From positions 16,781 to 80,780 of the forward strand of contig JAOTVV010000014.1 in assembly GCA_029863245.1 (NCBI GenBank): a stretch of 64,000 nt of DNA, in the 5' to 3' direction. The position numbers and the translations under genes were made by a program. Shown here in pieces: positions 16,045 through 25,193 of the stretch. Under the pieces are notes generated by a model. That model did no database searches and was not told the DNA's origin. It worked only from the letters and a program-made list of their open reading frames with translations. Source of the stretch: Gemmatimonadota bacterium (lineage in GTDB: Bacteria; Gemmatimonadota; Gemmatimonadetes; Gemmatimonadales; GWC2-71-9). The stretch's first letter is position 1; every line of letters begins with the position of its first letter.

Positions 16045-18927
16045 TTACGGACGCCGATCTCCTACGAGCCGGGTCAGTGCCATCCGCGCTTCGTCGACCG
16101 GCGGCGCAAGCTCGGGGTCGCCATTGCCCCAGGCATCCACCACAATCGAGTACGCCCGAATGGCGGCCTCCCGGTTCCCCAGGCGTTCGTGCACTCGGCC
16201 GCGCTCCAGCTGGGCGACGATGGCGTCCGCGGGCGGTGACCACTGCCGGGCGAACGGCAGGTGATCGAGCAGGTCCGCAGCCTCACGGTCCCGCCCCAGC
16301 CGGGCCAGGAGCTGCCCCCGGGTGAGCCGCTCGTAGTAGCTGTAGTATCGGTTGGGCCAGACGGGGAGTGCCTCGAACTGCCGCAGCGCGGCGAGCGTAT
16401 CGCGCCGAGCCAGAGCGAGGTAGGCCCGGCTGGCTCGCGCGATGTGCTCCAAGAAGGGCACGTTCTCCGGCGACATGGTCGCAGTAACCGAGTCCCAGTA
16501 CGCGACGGCCTGCTCGAGCGACGTTGTGTCACCGTCCTCAGCCCACCACCGGTGTCCATGCAGGATCGCATAGCCGTCACGCTCCTCGAGCCAGGCACCG
16601 AACTGTGCGCGTGCCGCCTCGTGCGGCATTCCCCCGAGCAGTGCAAGCACCGCGAACAGCGCCGGCGCTCGTATCCCGATGAGCGCGTACGAGTCCTTCA
16701 GGTGCCCACGGTAGGCGAGCGCGAGTGCGAGCGATTGGCGGCCGGGCGCCGAGTCCATCGTCACCATCCACGCGCTGGCGACACGCCTGCTCGTCTCAGC
16801 CGAGTCGATCCACCACTTGAGGTCGTACCACGCCTGATAGAACCCTTCGGGCGACAACGCCTCGAGCGACCCTTGCGTGCCGGGGTCGCGGGCACGCTCG
16901 GGATCGAGCAGCGCGGCGATCACCAAAGCCGCGTCCCGAAACACGCTCGAGTCACTGCGGGCCGCGTACTGCTCCGTGACCCGCCGGGCGGCGTCTCTGT
17001 CGCGTAGCAGGAGCGTGAGCTCGACCAGGTGGCGGTATGCTGGCACGAACGCCGAGTCGAGCGCGACCGCGCGCGTGAACGCGTCGAACGCCTGCTGGTC
17101 AGTGATGCCGACGTACGGACCGTAATGGTACCGCGCCTCACCGAGCTCGTACCACACCTGCGGATCGGTTGGATACTGCCGAGCGCCGAACTCGAGCGTG
17201 GCGAACAACCGTCTCAACTGGGTCCAGCTGGTCGAGTCACCGGCGAACTGGGTCAAGGCGCCGCTGATCGAATCGGCCGCGATGAGGAGGCTCTCGCGAC
17301 GCGCCAGCCCGTGATTGAGCTGGCCGGCCCGAAGCAGCGAGGGGACGAAGTCCGGGTCGAAATCGAGTGTCCACCCGCTGACCGTGGCTCGCCGACTGTA
17401 CGCCAGCGCAAACGTACTGTCCAGCTCGAGTGCCCGGGTGTAGTACGATTCCGCCGAGTCCAGGCTGAAGCTCCGGTAGTGCCGCTCGCCCTGCAAAAAG
17501 GCCTTGAGGGCCCCAGGCGAGGACGAGCCGAGTGAGGCGAGCCGCCATCCGCTGAGGCCGCGGGTGCGGCTCAGATCACCCATCAGGTGCACCGCGAGCG
17601 AGTCGGCCAGTCGGTCGATGCGATCGGCACGGTCACGGAGATCGAACTCGGCAATCGTCCGGTTCTGGGCAACATCCAGCAGCGTGGCGAACGCGCGGGC
17701 CGAATCGACCCCGGCGCCGACCACCCGTCCGTACAACACGAGCCCCGCTCCGAGATCCGAACCCATTGACGCGGCGGAGACGACATCGGCTCGGCCCTCC
17801 CAATTCCTGACCACCGCCGACGGCGGGACGGCACGGAGGGGACCCGCTCCGTCGAGGGCTGCCGCGAGTAGGTCGACCAGCCCCTCGCTCCATGTCGCGA
17901 GCTCGGGATCCAGGACATCGAACGGCGCGATGGCGATGACGTTGGGATCGAGCTCCGGTCCCGAGCGTGATCGCGCCATGATGGTGGCGGCGACGGCGGC
18001 CGCGAGCACCGCCAGCGCGGCAATCGCGAAATACCTGCGGCGGTGCCGCCGAGCCGGCGCCGGGACCGCTGGGGCGGGTGCAGTGCCGGTCCCCCCCAAG
18101 GCCGCCAACAACTCGTCGGCGCTGGAGAATCGGCGCTCGCGTGACTGCGCCAACGCCGTGATGAGGATGCGCTCGACCCTATCGGGCAAGCCGTCCAGCC
18201 GCTCGCGATCCTCGGGCGCGGCATCCGCGATCCGACCCGTATCGAGCGTGCTCCCGTCGAGCCATCGCCCGGGCGGTTTGCCCAGCAGCATCTCGTGCAG
18301 CACGCACCCCAACCCGTAGATGTCGGAACGCCCGTCGAGGTCATCGCCGCCGGCAGCCTGCTCGGGACTCATGTACCCCAGGGTACCGAGCCCGAATCCG
18401 GATGTGGTCAGGCCCGCACCGCCAGCGGCACTGATGGCACGGGCGATACCGAAATCCGCGACCACCGCGACGCCACCGGAGAACAGGATATTCTCTGGCT
18501 TGATGTCGCGGTGGACGACACCCTGCTGGTGCGCGTAGCTCAACGCCGTTGCCACCTCGCGGCTGATGCGCAGCGCCTCGTCGAGCGTCGGGCGTCGCTC
18601 GTGGTTGAGCCGCCAGCGTAACGACTTGCCCTCGATAAACGGCATCGTGAAGTACACGAAGCCATCGGCCTGCCCCGAGTCGTAGACGGGAACGACGTGC
18701 GGGTGACTCAGCTTGGACGCGATGGAGATCTCGCGCAGGAAGCGTTCGACGCCGAGCTCCGCCGCGATCTCCGGACGCATCACTTTGATCGCCACCTGCC
18801 GGTCGTGCTTGAGGTCCTGGGCGAGGTAGACGGTGGCCATGCCACCGCTCCCGATCTCGTGTTGGATGCGGTACCGGTCGGCGAGTGCGGCTTCGAGACC
18901 ATCTGAGTGCTTGAGCATCATCCCCAT
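16045..18927 (-). CDS. Membrane Ser/Thr protein kinase with C-terminal TPR-like region
   Basis: 960 residues. The N-terminal kinase domain (about 20-290) is complete: glycine loop GSGGMATVY (27-35), Lys48 in VAIKV, catalytic HRDIKPEN (Asp141), DFG (158-160) and the GTLGYMSPEQ activation segment. One transmembrane helix follows near 315-335. The extracytoplasmic part begins with a TolB-N-like segment (IAIAPFDVLDPELATWSEGL, with VVLYGRVVGAG-type repeats) and continues with helical TPR-like repeats, for example SYYTRALELDSTFALAYSRR. This layout is typical of the expanded kinases of Gemmatimonadota and Acidobacteriota. Substrate and signal unknown. There is no PASTA domain. Confidence 0.93.
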   Translation of the reverse strand: MGMMLKHSDGLEAALADRYRIQHEIGSGGMATVYLAQDLKHDRQVAIKVMRPEIAAELGVERFLREISIASKLSHPHVVPVYDSGQADGFVYFTMPFIEGKSLRWRLNHERRPTLDEALRISREVATALSYAHQQGVVHRDIKPENILFSGGVAVVADFGIARAISAAGGAGLTTSGFGLGTLGYMSPEQAAGGDDLDGRSDIYGLGCVLHEMLLGKPPGRWLDGSTLDTGRIADAAPEDRERLDGLPDRVERILITALAQSRERRFSSADELLAALGGTGTAPAPAVPAPARRHRRRYFAIAALAVLAAAVAATIMARSRSGPELDPNVIAIAPFDVLDPELATWSEGLVDLLAAALDGAGPLRAVPPSAVVRNWEGRADVVSAASMGSDLGAGLVLYGRVVGAGVDSARAFATLLDVAQNRTIAEFDLRDRADRIDRLADSLAVHLMGDLSRTRGLSGWRLASLGSSSPGALKAFLQGERHYRSFSLDSAESYYTRALELDSTFALAYSRRATVSGWTLDFDPDFVPSLLRAGQLNHGLARRESLLIAADSISGALTQFAGDSTSWTQLRRLFATLEFGARQYPTDPQVWYELGEARYHYGPYVGITDQQAFDAFTRAVALDSAFVPAYRHLVELTLLLRDRDAARRVTEQYAARSDSSVFRDAALVIAALLDPERARDPGTQGSLEALSPEGFYQAWYDLKWWIDSAETSRRVASAWMVTMDSAPGRQSLALALAYRGHLKDSYALIGIRAPALFAVLALLGGMPHEAARAQFGAWLEERDGYAILHGHRWWAEDGDTTSLEQAVAYWDSVTATMSPENVPFLEHIARASRAYLALARRDTLAALRQFEALPVWPNRYYSYYERLTRGQLLARLGRDREAADLLDHLPFARQWSPPADAIVAQLERGRVHERLGNREAAIRAYSIVVDAWGNGDPELAPPVDEARMALTRLVGDRRP

Positions 18928-18976
18928 TCGGCGTCAAACTCCCCAATGAATAGGGACCGGGGAGAGTGCCGTCTAG

Positions 18977-19016
18977 GGAGCGGTTGAGCGGCTAGGCGGT
19001 TGAGCGGTTAGGCGGT
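18977..19016 (+). repeat. TAGGCGGT octamer array A
   Basis: Five units: GGAGCGGT, TGAGCGGC, TAGGCGGT, TGAGCGGT, TAGGCGGT. It lies upstream of the kinase start at 18927 and just before the 3' end of the RND remnant. A short heptamer repeat (TGCACCT) follows at 19026-19046. Confidence 0.85.
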
Positions 19017-19071
19017 TTGAACGGTGCACCTTGCACCTTGCACCCTACGCCCTCTCTCCTTCTGCGCTTTG

Positions 19072-20127
19072 CTAGCCCAGTGCCGGCTCTCCGACGACCG
19101 TAGCGGGAACGGCCTGCCGCCGGCTCACCCGCTTGCCGAGCCACGCCTGGAAGGAATCCAGATAGGTGTAGATCACGGGCGTCACGTACAGCGTCACGAT
19201 CTGCGAGACGAACAACCCGCCTACGACGGCGATGCCCAGCGGGCGGCGCGCTTCGGCGCCCGCGCCCCACCCGATCGCGATCGGCAGGGTCGCCATCAGC
19301 GCGCATACCGTGGTCATCATGATCGGCCGAAACCGGATCAGGCTGGCCTCGGCGATCGCCTCCGCCGCCGACTTCCCGTCGGTGCGCTGCACGTCCAGCG
19401 CGAAGTCGATCATCATGATCCCGTTCTTCTTCACCAGTCCCACGAGCAGGATCAGGCCGACGTAGGAGTACAGGTTGAGGTCCGTGCGGAAGATCAACAG
19501 CGTGAGCAGCGCGCCGAAGACTGCGAACGGCAGGGCGGAGAGAATGGTCAACGGATGGATGAAGCTCTCGTACAACACGCCCAGCACCAGGTAGATGACC
19601 AGGATCGCCACGATCAGAAGGAAGAGCAGGCCGGACTGGGACTGCTGGAACGCCTGCGCCGTTCCCGAGAAGCCCGCCGTGATCGTGGACGGCAGCACCT
19701 GACCCGCCAGACGCCGGACCGACGCCACGCCATCCCCCAGCGAGACCCCCTCTGCCAGGTTGAACGACAGCGTGACCGACGGGAGCTGGCCTGAGTGGTT
19801 GACCGTCTGGGGCCCCAGGATCGGCGTCACGGTCGCCACCGCGCCGAGGGGCACCAATGCGCCGGTGCGCGATCGGACGTGGAGCAGATTGATGGCGGAG
19901 GGATCGCGCTGAAATTCGGGCAGCAGCTCGAGCACCACGGGATAGTCGTTGCTGGTGCCCAGGATGGTCGAGATCTGGCGCGACCCGAACGCGTTGTACA
20001 GCGCGTTCTGCACCTGGCTGATGTTGAGCCCGAGCGCCGCCGCTCGGTCCCGGTCCACGTCGATCCGCAGCTGCGGACTGCGCAACTGGAGGTCACTGGA
20101 GACATCACGGATCTGCGGGAGCTTGGT
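19072..20127 (-). pseudogene. C-terminal fragment of an RND multidrug efflux pump (AcrB family)
   Basis: About 350 residues homologous to the last third of AcrB/MdtB-type pumps: periplasmic part from KLPQIRDVSSDLQLRSPQLR, then QQSQSGLLFLLIVAILVIYL, VGLVKKNGIMMIDFALD, RFRPIMMTT and the last transmembrane helices. A full pump has about 1040 residues. Homology stops near 20127; upstream of it the frame stays open into sequence unlike RND and antisense to a lipoprotein gene. No start codon or ribosome binding site is seen near the break. The gene was evidently truncated at its 5' side by deletion or rearrangement, and no membrane fusion protein or outer-membrane factor gene is nearby. Confidence 0.85.
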
Positions 20128-20155
20128 GCATCGCCACGATCGGAGGGCCGTCCCA

Positions 20156-20572
20156 ATGCGTAGCGCACTCATAGCATCGATGCCCAGCCTGCTCGTCGCG
20201 ATGTCTTGCGCCACGGTCGGGGGACTCCGCACCGAGCCGCTCGACCGAGGTGTCGCTCGTCGATATTCTGCCCCGTTCGATTCCGTGATGACCGTCGTGC
20301 CCGCCGCCGTGGTTTCCGCGGGCCTCGACCTCAAGGAGTCGCAATGCTACGGTGACTCCCTCTGTGTTGTGATCGGCACCGAAGGCATGACTGTCGGTCC
20401 ATCGGGCAACATGGGGAGTATGGCGCGAGTCGTCGTGGAGGCAACAGGAGACGCCACCATCATCCGCGTGCTCAGTCGCCGCCGGATGGCGAACCAGGTG
20501 GCCGCAAAGGAAGACTACTCGCTCGAGATCCTCAGCCAGATCGAAGCGAGGCTTGGTCTGCCGCACCTGTAG
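20156..20572 (+). CDS. Small putative lipoprotein of unknown function
   Basis: 138 residues from the ATG at 20156, with GGAGG about 10 bases upstream. The N terminus MRSALIASMPSLLVAMSC has a short hydrophobic core and ends in a Cys compatible with a weak lipobox (AMSC). The mature part contains SVMTVVPAAVVSAGLDLKES and a later ATGDATIIRVLSRRRM segment, suggesting a small alpha/beta domain. I do not recognise the family. It begins right at the break of the RND remnant and runs opposite to it, so it may have arrived with the rearrangement that removed the RND 5' end. Confidence 0.6.
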   Translation: MRSALIASMPSLLVAMSCATVGGLRTEPLDRGVARRYSAPFDSVMTVVPAAVVSAGLDLKESQCYGDSLCVVIGTEGMTVGPSGNMGSMARVVVEATGDATIIRVLSRRRMANQVAAKEDYSLEILSQIEARLGLPHL

Positions 20573-20633
20573 GCGTGGACGGCGCCGCGCGCAGCAGCGC
20601 CGGTCGAGCGCTCACCCTCCTGGGTCCCGCCGG

Positions 20634-22151
20634 CTACTCCGGCCCCCCGGTGGCCACCACGTGACCGGTGAGCCGGTCCAGCAGCGCCCGAAGCTTCGCT
20701 CGGCGCGCCTTGGCGCTCCGGCGCAGAAAGAAGACGGCCCCTCCCCCGGCCAGGCCGAGCGCGGGCAGGATCACGGGCGGCGCCCCGGTGCTGCCTACGA
20801 ACGTGGCGAGCACTCCGGCCATCACCAACCCGACCCCGACGGAGGCGGCGACGGTCATCGTGTGGTCCTCCGAAACCATGATCTTGGTCCGACCCGAGCG
20901 CGGGCTCACCTGCACCTTGGCCGAGCCGCCGGCCCGCTTTGCCTCGTCGCCGACGGCCGACGCCCACGAGAACACGCCCGGAAGCGCGGCCTGGATCACG
21001 CCCGACTGGCCCATGGTCTCCTGGACGATGTCGAGCAGCACCGGGAATTCGCGCTCGGGCACCACGCCCGCGACCGTACGGGACACCTGCCAGCCGGTTG
21101 GCACGCCCAGGATGCGTGACGTGGTTGCGGCCACCGGCTGCTCCAGCGCGTCCGCCGCCGCCATCACGTGCCGCGACGGGATGTCGACCTCGGCCGCCAT
21201 GCGTTTGATGCCGGTGAGGGAGAAGTCCTCAGTCGCCGCGGGCTCGGCGGCTTCGAGCGAGGCCGCCCGCCGCAAGAGGTCCTTGGCCTCGGTGTCGCTG
21301 TACCGCCGGGCCGGCGGCGTGGGTGCCGTCAAGGCGTGGAACAGCTCGTTCGGCGTGCGGAACCGCTTCTCCGGATCGATCGCCATCGCGCTGACCAGCG
21401 CCCGCTCCACCGAATCGGGCAACTCGGCGAGGCGCGCGCGCTGCGCCGGCGGCGCGCGCAGGAACCGTCCCTGCTCCAGCTCCTCGTACGACAGCCAGCG
21501 CGACGGGACGCCGCCCGCCAACATCTCGTAGATCACGCACGCCAGGCTGTACACGTCGGTACGCTGGTTCACGTCGGTCCCACCCGCCGCCTGCTCGGGA
21601 CTCATGTACCCCGGCGTGCCGATGGCCACCCCGGTCCGGGTGAGCGGCTCGTCACTCGCGCTGGAGACGGCCTTGGCGATCCCAAAGTCGGTGACCAGCG
21701 CGTGCCCTTCGGAGAGGAGCACGTTCTCGGGCTTCACGTCGCGATGCACCACACCCTGCCGGTGCCCGTAGCTCAGCGCGTCGGCCACGTCCTCCGCAAT
21801 GGCCAGCGCCTCGCTGAGCGGGATCGTCCCCTCGCGGTTGAGCTTCGCCCGCAGCGACTCACCCACCACGAACGGCATCACGTAGTAGAGCAGCCCGTCG
21901 GCCACGCCCGAGTCGTAGAGCGGGAGGATGTGGGGATGCGACAGGTTGGCGGTGACGCGGATCTCGTGCAGGAACCGCTCCGCCCCCAGCACGGCGGCCA
22001 AGTCGGGCCGCACGACCTTGATGGCCACGTTGCGCTGGTGCCGCTGATCCGCCGCGAGGTACACGGTGGCCATGCCGCCACGACCGACCGCACGGTCAAC
22101 GCGGTAGCGGCTCGCGAGGGCCTTCTGGAGACGTTCGAGCTCGGCTGTCAT
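20634..22151 (-). CDS. Ser/Thr protein kinase with short C-terminal membrane region
   Basis: 505 residues. Complete kinase domain at the N terminus: GRGGMATVY (23-31), Lys45, HRDVKPEN (Asp138), DFG (155-157) and GTPGYMSPEQ. After about residue 290 comes a helical linker (YSDTEAKDLLRRAASLEAAE), a domain of unknown fold and two hydrophobic stretches near 440-485 (MTVAASVGVGLVMAGVLATF and VILPALGLAGGGAVFFLRR). So, unlike the other three kinases here, it has no large sensor part. The ATG lies next to octamer array B. Role unknown. Confidence 0.92.
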   Translation of the reverse strand: MTAELERLQKALASRYRVDRAVGRGGMATVYLAADQRHQRNVAIKVVRPDLAAVLGAERFLHEIRVTANLSHPHILPLYDSGVADGLLYYVMPFVVGESLRAKLNREGTIPLSEALAIAEDVADALSYGHRQGVVHRDVKPENVLLSEGHALVTDFGIAKAVSSASDEPLTRTGVAIGTPGYMSPEQAAGGTDVNQRTDVYSLACVIYEMLAGGVPSRWLSYEELEQGRFLRAPPAQRARLAELPDSVERALVSAMAIDPEKRFRTPNELFHALTAPTPPARRYSDTEAKDLLRRAASLEAAEPAATEDFSLTGIKRMAAEVDIPSRHVMAAADALEQPVAATTSRILGVPTGWQVSRTVAGVVPEREFPVLLDIVQETMGQSGVIQAALPGVFSWASAVGDEAKRAGGSAKVQVSPRSGRTKIMVSEDHTMTVAASVGVGLVMAGVLATFVGSTGAPPVILPALGLAGGGAVFFLRRSAKARRAKLRALLDRLTGHVVATGGPE

Positions 22152-22165
22152 GGCGGGGAGAAAGA

Positions 22166-22213
22166 TAGGCGGTTTGACGGTTAGGCGGTTAGGCGGGTAG
22201 GCGGTTGAGCGGT
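22166..22213 (+). repeat. TAGGCGGT octamer array B
   Basis: Six 8-base units: TAGGCGGT, TTGACGGT, TAGGCGGT, TAGGCGGG, TAGGCGGT, TGAGCGGT. It lies between the divergently read kinase gene (start 22151) and the coiled-coil gene (start 22337). Confidence 0.9.
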
Positions 22214-22336
22214 TGGGAGATTGGTCAGACCGTCAAGATTCGGGGGATGCAGAAGCCACCCCCGCGCGCTCTTTCGGTACTCGGCCAGCCGAGCGTATGA
22301 TGTATGGTGGTGGCGCGCCACGAGGAGAGCGTCACC

Positions 22337-22711
22337 ATGCCAGTCACGGCCCGACTCTCGCAGAAGTTTTATGAGCGACTCGGTGAGGACCTCGCCCAGG
22401 AGCTCGTGGATTGGTTCAATGCCGTGGACGCTACCTATCGGGCAGACTTGCGCGAGCTCAACGAGCTGAACTTCCAGCGGGTCGACGCCAAGGTGGAGCA
22501 GCGACTGGCCGAGCTGCGCGCGCATCTCGATTCTGGCTGGGAACGGCGGTTGGCGAAGTTGGACGTCAAGTGGGAGCAACGCATCGGCCGGCTCGAGACC
22601 ACCTTCGAGCGCCGCATGGGCGCATCGACCACCAGTCTCATCAAGTGGATGTTCGGCTTCTGGGCTCTCACCCTCAGCGCGCTGGCCGGAATCCTTTTCT
22701 ACCTGCGCTAG
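22337..22711 (+). CDS. Coiled-coil protein with C-terminal membrane anchor
   Basis: 124 residues from the ATG at 22337, preceded by GGAGAG. A long amphipathic helix (from FYERLGEDLAQELVDWFN through NFQRVDAKVEQRLAELRAHL to RRLAKLDVKWEQRIGRLETT) ends with a single transmembrane helix (WMFGFWALTLSALAGILFYL). The arrangement is like the DUF1640/CCDC90 family: a coiled coil, probably oligomeric, tethered to the membrane. An in-frame ATG 33 bases earlier lacks a good ribosome binding site. Function unknown. Confidence 0.75.
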   Translation: MPVTARLSQKFYERLGEDLAQELVDWFNAVDATYRADLRELNELNFQRVDAKVEQRLAELRAHLDSGWERRLAKLDVKWEQRIGRLETTFERRMGASTTSLIKWMFGFWALTLSALAGILFYLR

Positions 22712-22789
22712 CCGTGCCGGTGCGGCGCCCCCGCCCGAGTCCCGCCCCGAAAGGGCGGGCATTGCCTACGCTTGCGTCCTCGCGACGGG

Positions 22790-23176
22790 CTACGACCCGA
22801 CCGTGAACCTCGCGGTCGCCAGCACCGTCCCGGCCACGTCCCGAACCTCGACCCGCCACTCTCCAGCCCACTCGGGCGGGATCGACTTGGTGCTCCACGT
22901 CCGCCATGGCGACCCGCCGACGTTGAGACTCACCGGATACTCGTTCTCGCCTTGAATCCAGACGTGTTGGATGGTGGTGCCAGCGGCACCGGTGACCGCG
23001 GTCCAGCAGGCCACCTGACCGACGTCGGCCGGAAACGCCGATGCGGTGTCGACCGGCATTCGATCCACGACGGAACGGGCGACGGCGATGTCGACGGTGA
23101 CGGGCTTCTCCTGTGCCCCCAAGGGTGAGGCGAGGCCGGTCGCGAAAACCAGGATGGGAACGAGAGCGCGGGACAT
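22790..23176 (-). CDS. Exported DUF2914-domain protein
   Basis: 128 residues from the ATG at 23176 (GGAG upstream). A signal peptide MSRALVPILVFATGLASPLG, then AQ, is followed by a DUF2914-type domain. The conserved features are the VACWTAV strand, HVWIQGENEYPVSLNV, and WRTWSTKSIPPEWAGEWRVE, a Trp-rich sequence characteristic of this family, with a C-terminal strand ending in ARFTVGS. The family is thought to be a small beta-rich periplasmic domain; its role is unknown. Confidence 0.8.
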   Translation of the reverse strand: MSRALVPILVFATGLASPLGAQEKPVTVDIAVARSVVDRMPVDTASAFPADVGQVACWTAVTGAAGTTIQHVWIQGENEYPVSLNVGGSPWRTWSTKSIPPEWAGEWRVEVRDVAGTVLATARFTVGS

Positions 23177-23230
23177 CGTGGCACTCCGTGGAAGGGAATG
23201 CTGCAATCTAGCGTCGCGACCCGGTGGGTG

Positions 23231-23304
23231 TGCGGTTAGGCGACTAAGGGGTTAGAGAGTCTAACCGCCCAACCACCTAACCGCCTAACCGCCTAACCGC
23301 CTTA
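23231..23304 (-). repeat. TAGGCGGT octamer array C, with an inverted unit
   Basis: On the minus strand the array reads TAAGGCGGT, TAGGCGGT, TAGGCGGT, TAGGTGGT, TGGGCGGT. Its first unit contains the TAA stop codon (23304-23302) of the membrane protein gene. The plus-oriented GCGGTTAGGCG at 23232-23242 can pair with the array, giving a potential hairpin between the two minus-strand genes. Confidence 0.85.
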
Positions 23305-23706
23305 CATCGCCGGACCGTGCGTCTGAGCCGGCTCCTGCTTTGCAGCAAACCGGAAATAGCCGAACCCGATCGCGAGCACCAGATAAATCGCGACCGTGGA
23401 CCAGCCGAGCGCGTTCACGATGCCGCCGAGCTGGGCAATCAGGGCGATGACGAACCCCACGCCGTCCCCAACGAAGAGGGCGAGCAGGATCGCACGCCTG
23501 GCCTCGGAATCCGGTGCGTTCCGCGCGACCCATGTCAGGACGGCGAAGCCGAGAAGCGCGGCTCCAAACAGCTGCGCCACATACTCGAGAGTGGCTCCGA
23601 CTTCGGGACTGTAAAACGACGTGACCTGGCCCGGGGCGAGAACGAACCCGAGTCCAAACACGACGGCGACGATCGCGTTCACGATCATCAGTGCGCTGAG
23701 CTGCAT
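23302..23706 (-). CDS. Small integral membrane protein with about four helices
   Basis: 134 residues starting MQLSALMIVNAIVAVVFGLG, with AAGGAGG about 8 bases upstream. Four hydrophobic segments near 5-25, 45-62, 72-95 and 98-118 suggest a four-helix membrane protein with a short polar C terminus. No catalytic motif is seen. The stop codon lies in the first unit of octamer array C. A nested palindrome at 23724-23765 sits in its leader. Function unknown. Confidence 0.75.
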   Translation of the reverse strand: MQLSALMIVNAIVAVVFGLGFVLAPGQVTSFYSPEVGATLEYVAQLFGAALLGFAVLTWVARNAPDSEARRAILLALFVGDGVGFVIALIAQLGGIVNALGWSTVAIYLVLAIGFGYFRFAAKQEPAQTHGPAM

Positions 23707-23723
23707 TGGGCGCCTCCTTGGCT

Positions 23724-23765
23724 CGACCGGGTGGATACCGATCTCATTAGATCGCTTCCCGGTCG
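23724..23765. promoter_or_regulatory. Nested palindrome upstream of the membrane protein gene
   Basis: Outer arms CGACCGGG (23724-23731) and CCCGGTCG (23758-23765), inner arms CGATCT (23739-23744) and AGATCG (23749-23754), loop CATT. It begins 18 bases before the ATG at 23706, so it could be an operator or a leader hairpin next to the ribosome binding site. Confidence 0.5.
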
Positions 23766-24007
23766 CGTCGTCGGGCGGGCGTCAGACTGCGGCGTCTCCT
23801 GCGGCGGCGGAGGCCGGAAGGCCACCGACGGAATGCTGATGTCCGCCAAGCTATAGCCTGAGCAAAGCTGCGCAAGCCTCGAACCATCGAGCTGCATTCC
23901 TTCGTCGAAGCTCACGGGTCGCGGCTCGCTGCCCCCCGCTCTTGCGCCGTGACCCCGGCCGTCCGAGCATGCTCTCTGTGGGGGCGTATCAGGGTGCTGG
24001 AGGGAGC

Positions 24008-24982
24008 ATGACCGAGCGAGAACGATTTCGACGCCTCATGCGAGGAGAAGCGGTCGATCGGCCTCCGCTCCTCGAAGAAGGCGTGCGGAAGACCGTGCTT
24101 CGACGGTGGCACGACGAGGGCCTGCCAACCGGCATGACCCATGTGACCCAGTTCGGCCTCACCCCGCACGAGAACCTCGGCCCCGACCTCACCTACGCCA
24201 ATCGCTATTTCGGCCGCCTGTTCGACCTGCCGGCGCGCGACTACCACCGGGCATTCAGCGTCTCACGGCGGCGGTTCCCTCACGACTGGCGCCGCACCGC
24301 CAAGCGCATCGAAGAGCGCGAGCACATCGTCTGCATCTCGGCGTCCCGCGGGTTCTTTCAGGCGCTGGGCGTTGGCGACTGGCCGACCCTGGAGCAGGTC
24401 TTGCTCGCCACGCGCGAGCGTCCTGCGAGCGTGCGCGATCGCTTGGACATGTACGGCGACTTCTGCGCCAGGATGCTGGACTTGACCCTCGATGATGTCG
24501 ATCCCGAGTTCATCTATCTGAGCGAACCCATCTCCGACAACGCGGGACCGCTGATCTCGCCCGCCATGTTCAGCGAGTTCATGCTCCCGGTATACGAGAA
24601 GATCATCGCCGTCGCTCACCGCCACGGATGCGACAACATCCTGGTCACCACGTACGGCAATTCGGCACGCCTATTCCCGGCCATGATCGAGGCGGGCGTC
24701 ACGATGCTGTGGCTCGCCGAGGCGCCCGACGTGCCGGAGCTGGACTACCGCGCGCTGCGCCGCCAGTTCGGCCCCACGCTTGGGCTGATCGGCGGCATTC
24801 CGCTCGACATCTTGGGTGACGCGCCGATCGAGCGCATCGCGGACCGGCTCCAAGCGATCGTTCCGCCACTGCTCAGTGAGGGACGCTACATCCCCCTGGC
24901 CGGCGGAAGGGTGCGGGCGGGCGTGTCCTGGGCCGCGTACCGACGCTACCGGGAGGTGCTAGCGGAGATGTTAGGCGGTTAG
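24008..24982 (+). CDS. UroD-family protein (uroporphyrinogen decarboxylase / corrinoid methyltransferase superfamily)
   Basis: 324 residues from the ATG at 24008, with GGAGGG just upstream. The start MTERERFRRLMRGEAVDRPP is the classic N terminus of the UroD/MtaA superfamily. Later conserved parts are FIYLSEPISDNAGPLISPAM, FMLPVYEKIIAVAHRHGC and LGLIGGIPLDIL. Methyltransferases MtaA, MtbA and CmuA bind zinc through HxCG; at the equivalent place this protein has VTTYGNSARL, so it is probably not a zinc-dependent thiol methyltransferase. It may act on another substrate. It lies about 4 kb before the corrinoid gene cluster. Its final codons and TAG stop (TTA GGC GGT TAG) come from octamer array D. 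Confidence 0.8.
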   Translation: MTERERFRRLMRGEAVDRPPLLEEGVRKTVLRRWHDEGLPTGMTHVTQFGLTPHENLGPDLTYANRYFGRLFDLPARDYHRAFSVSRRRFPHDWRRTAKRIEEREHIVCISASRGFFQALGVGDWPTLEQVLLATRERPASVRDRLDMYGDFCARMLDLTLDDVDPEFIYLSEPISDNAGPLISPAMFSEFMLPVYEKIIAVAHRHGCDNILVTTYGNSARLFPAMIEAGVTMLWLAEAPDVPELDYRALRRQFGPTLGLIGGIPLDILGDAPIERIADRLQAIVPPLLSEGRYIPLAGGRVRAGVSWAAYRRYREVLAEMLGG

Positions 24983-25019
24983 GCGGTTAGGCGGTTGGGC
25001 GGTTAGACGGTTAGGCGGT
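24972..25019 (+). repeat. TAGGCGGT octamer array D
   Basis: Six units: three TAGGCGGT, then TGGGCGGT, TAGACGGT, TAGGCGGT. It overlaps the last four codons (including the stop) of the UroD-like gene. A GGGGATCCCC palindrome follows at 25021-25030. Confidence 0.95.
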
Positions 25020-25083
25020 TGGGGATCCCCCACTCGTCGGCAGCCTTGCCCCAATCCAACGATTCGTTAACCAGGGTAACCTC

Positions 25084-25110
25084 CAATCCCGACTCTGGCA
25101 TTCGGGATTG
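25084..25110. promoter_or_regulatory. Perfect inverted repeat upstream of the frameshifted lipoprotein gene
   Basis: 9-bp arms CAATCCCGA and TCGGGATTG separated by 9 bases, about 84 bases before the ATG at 25194. Could be an operator or a transcript hairpin; there is no T tract for a terminator. Confidence 0.45.
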
Positions 25111-25193
25111 CCCCTCACATATTGGATTCCCGTGATACCACCCACCGACCGGCGGTGAGCCCGGACCCTTGAGCCAGGAGGCCCGAAACACCT

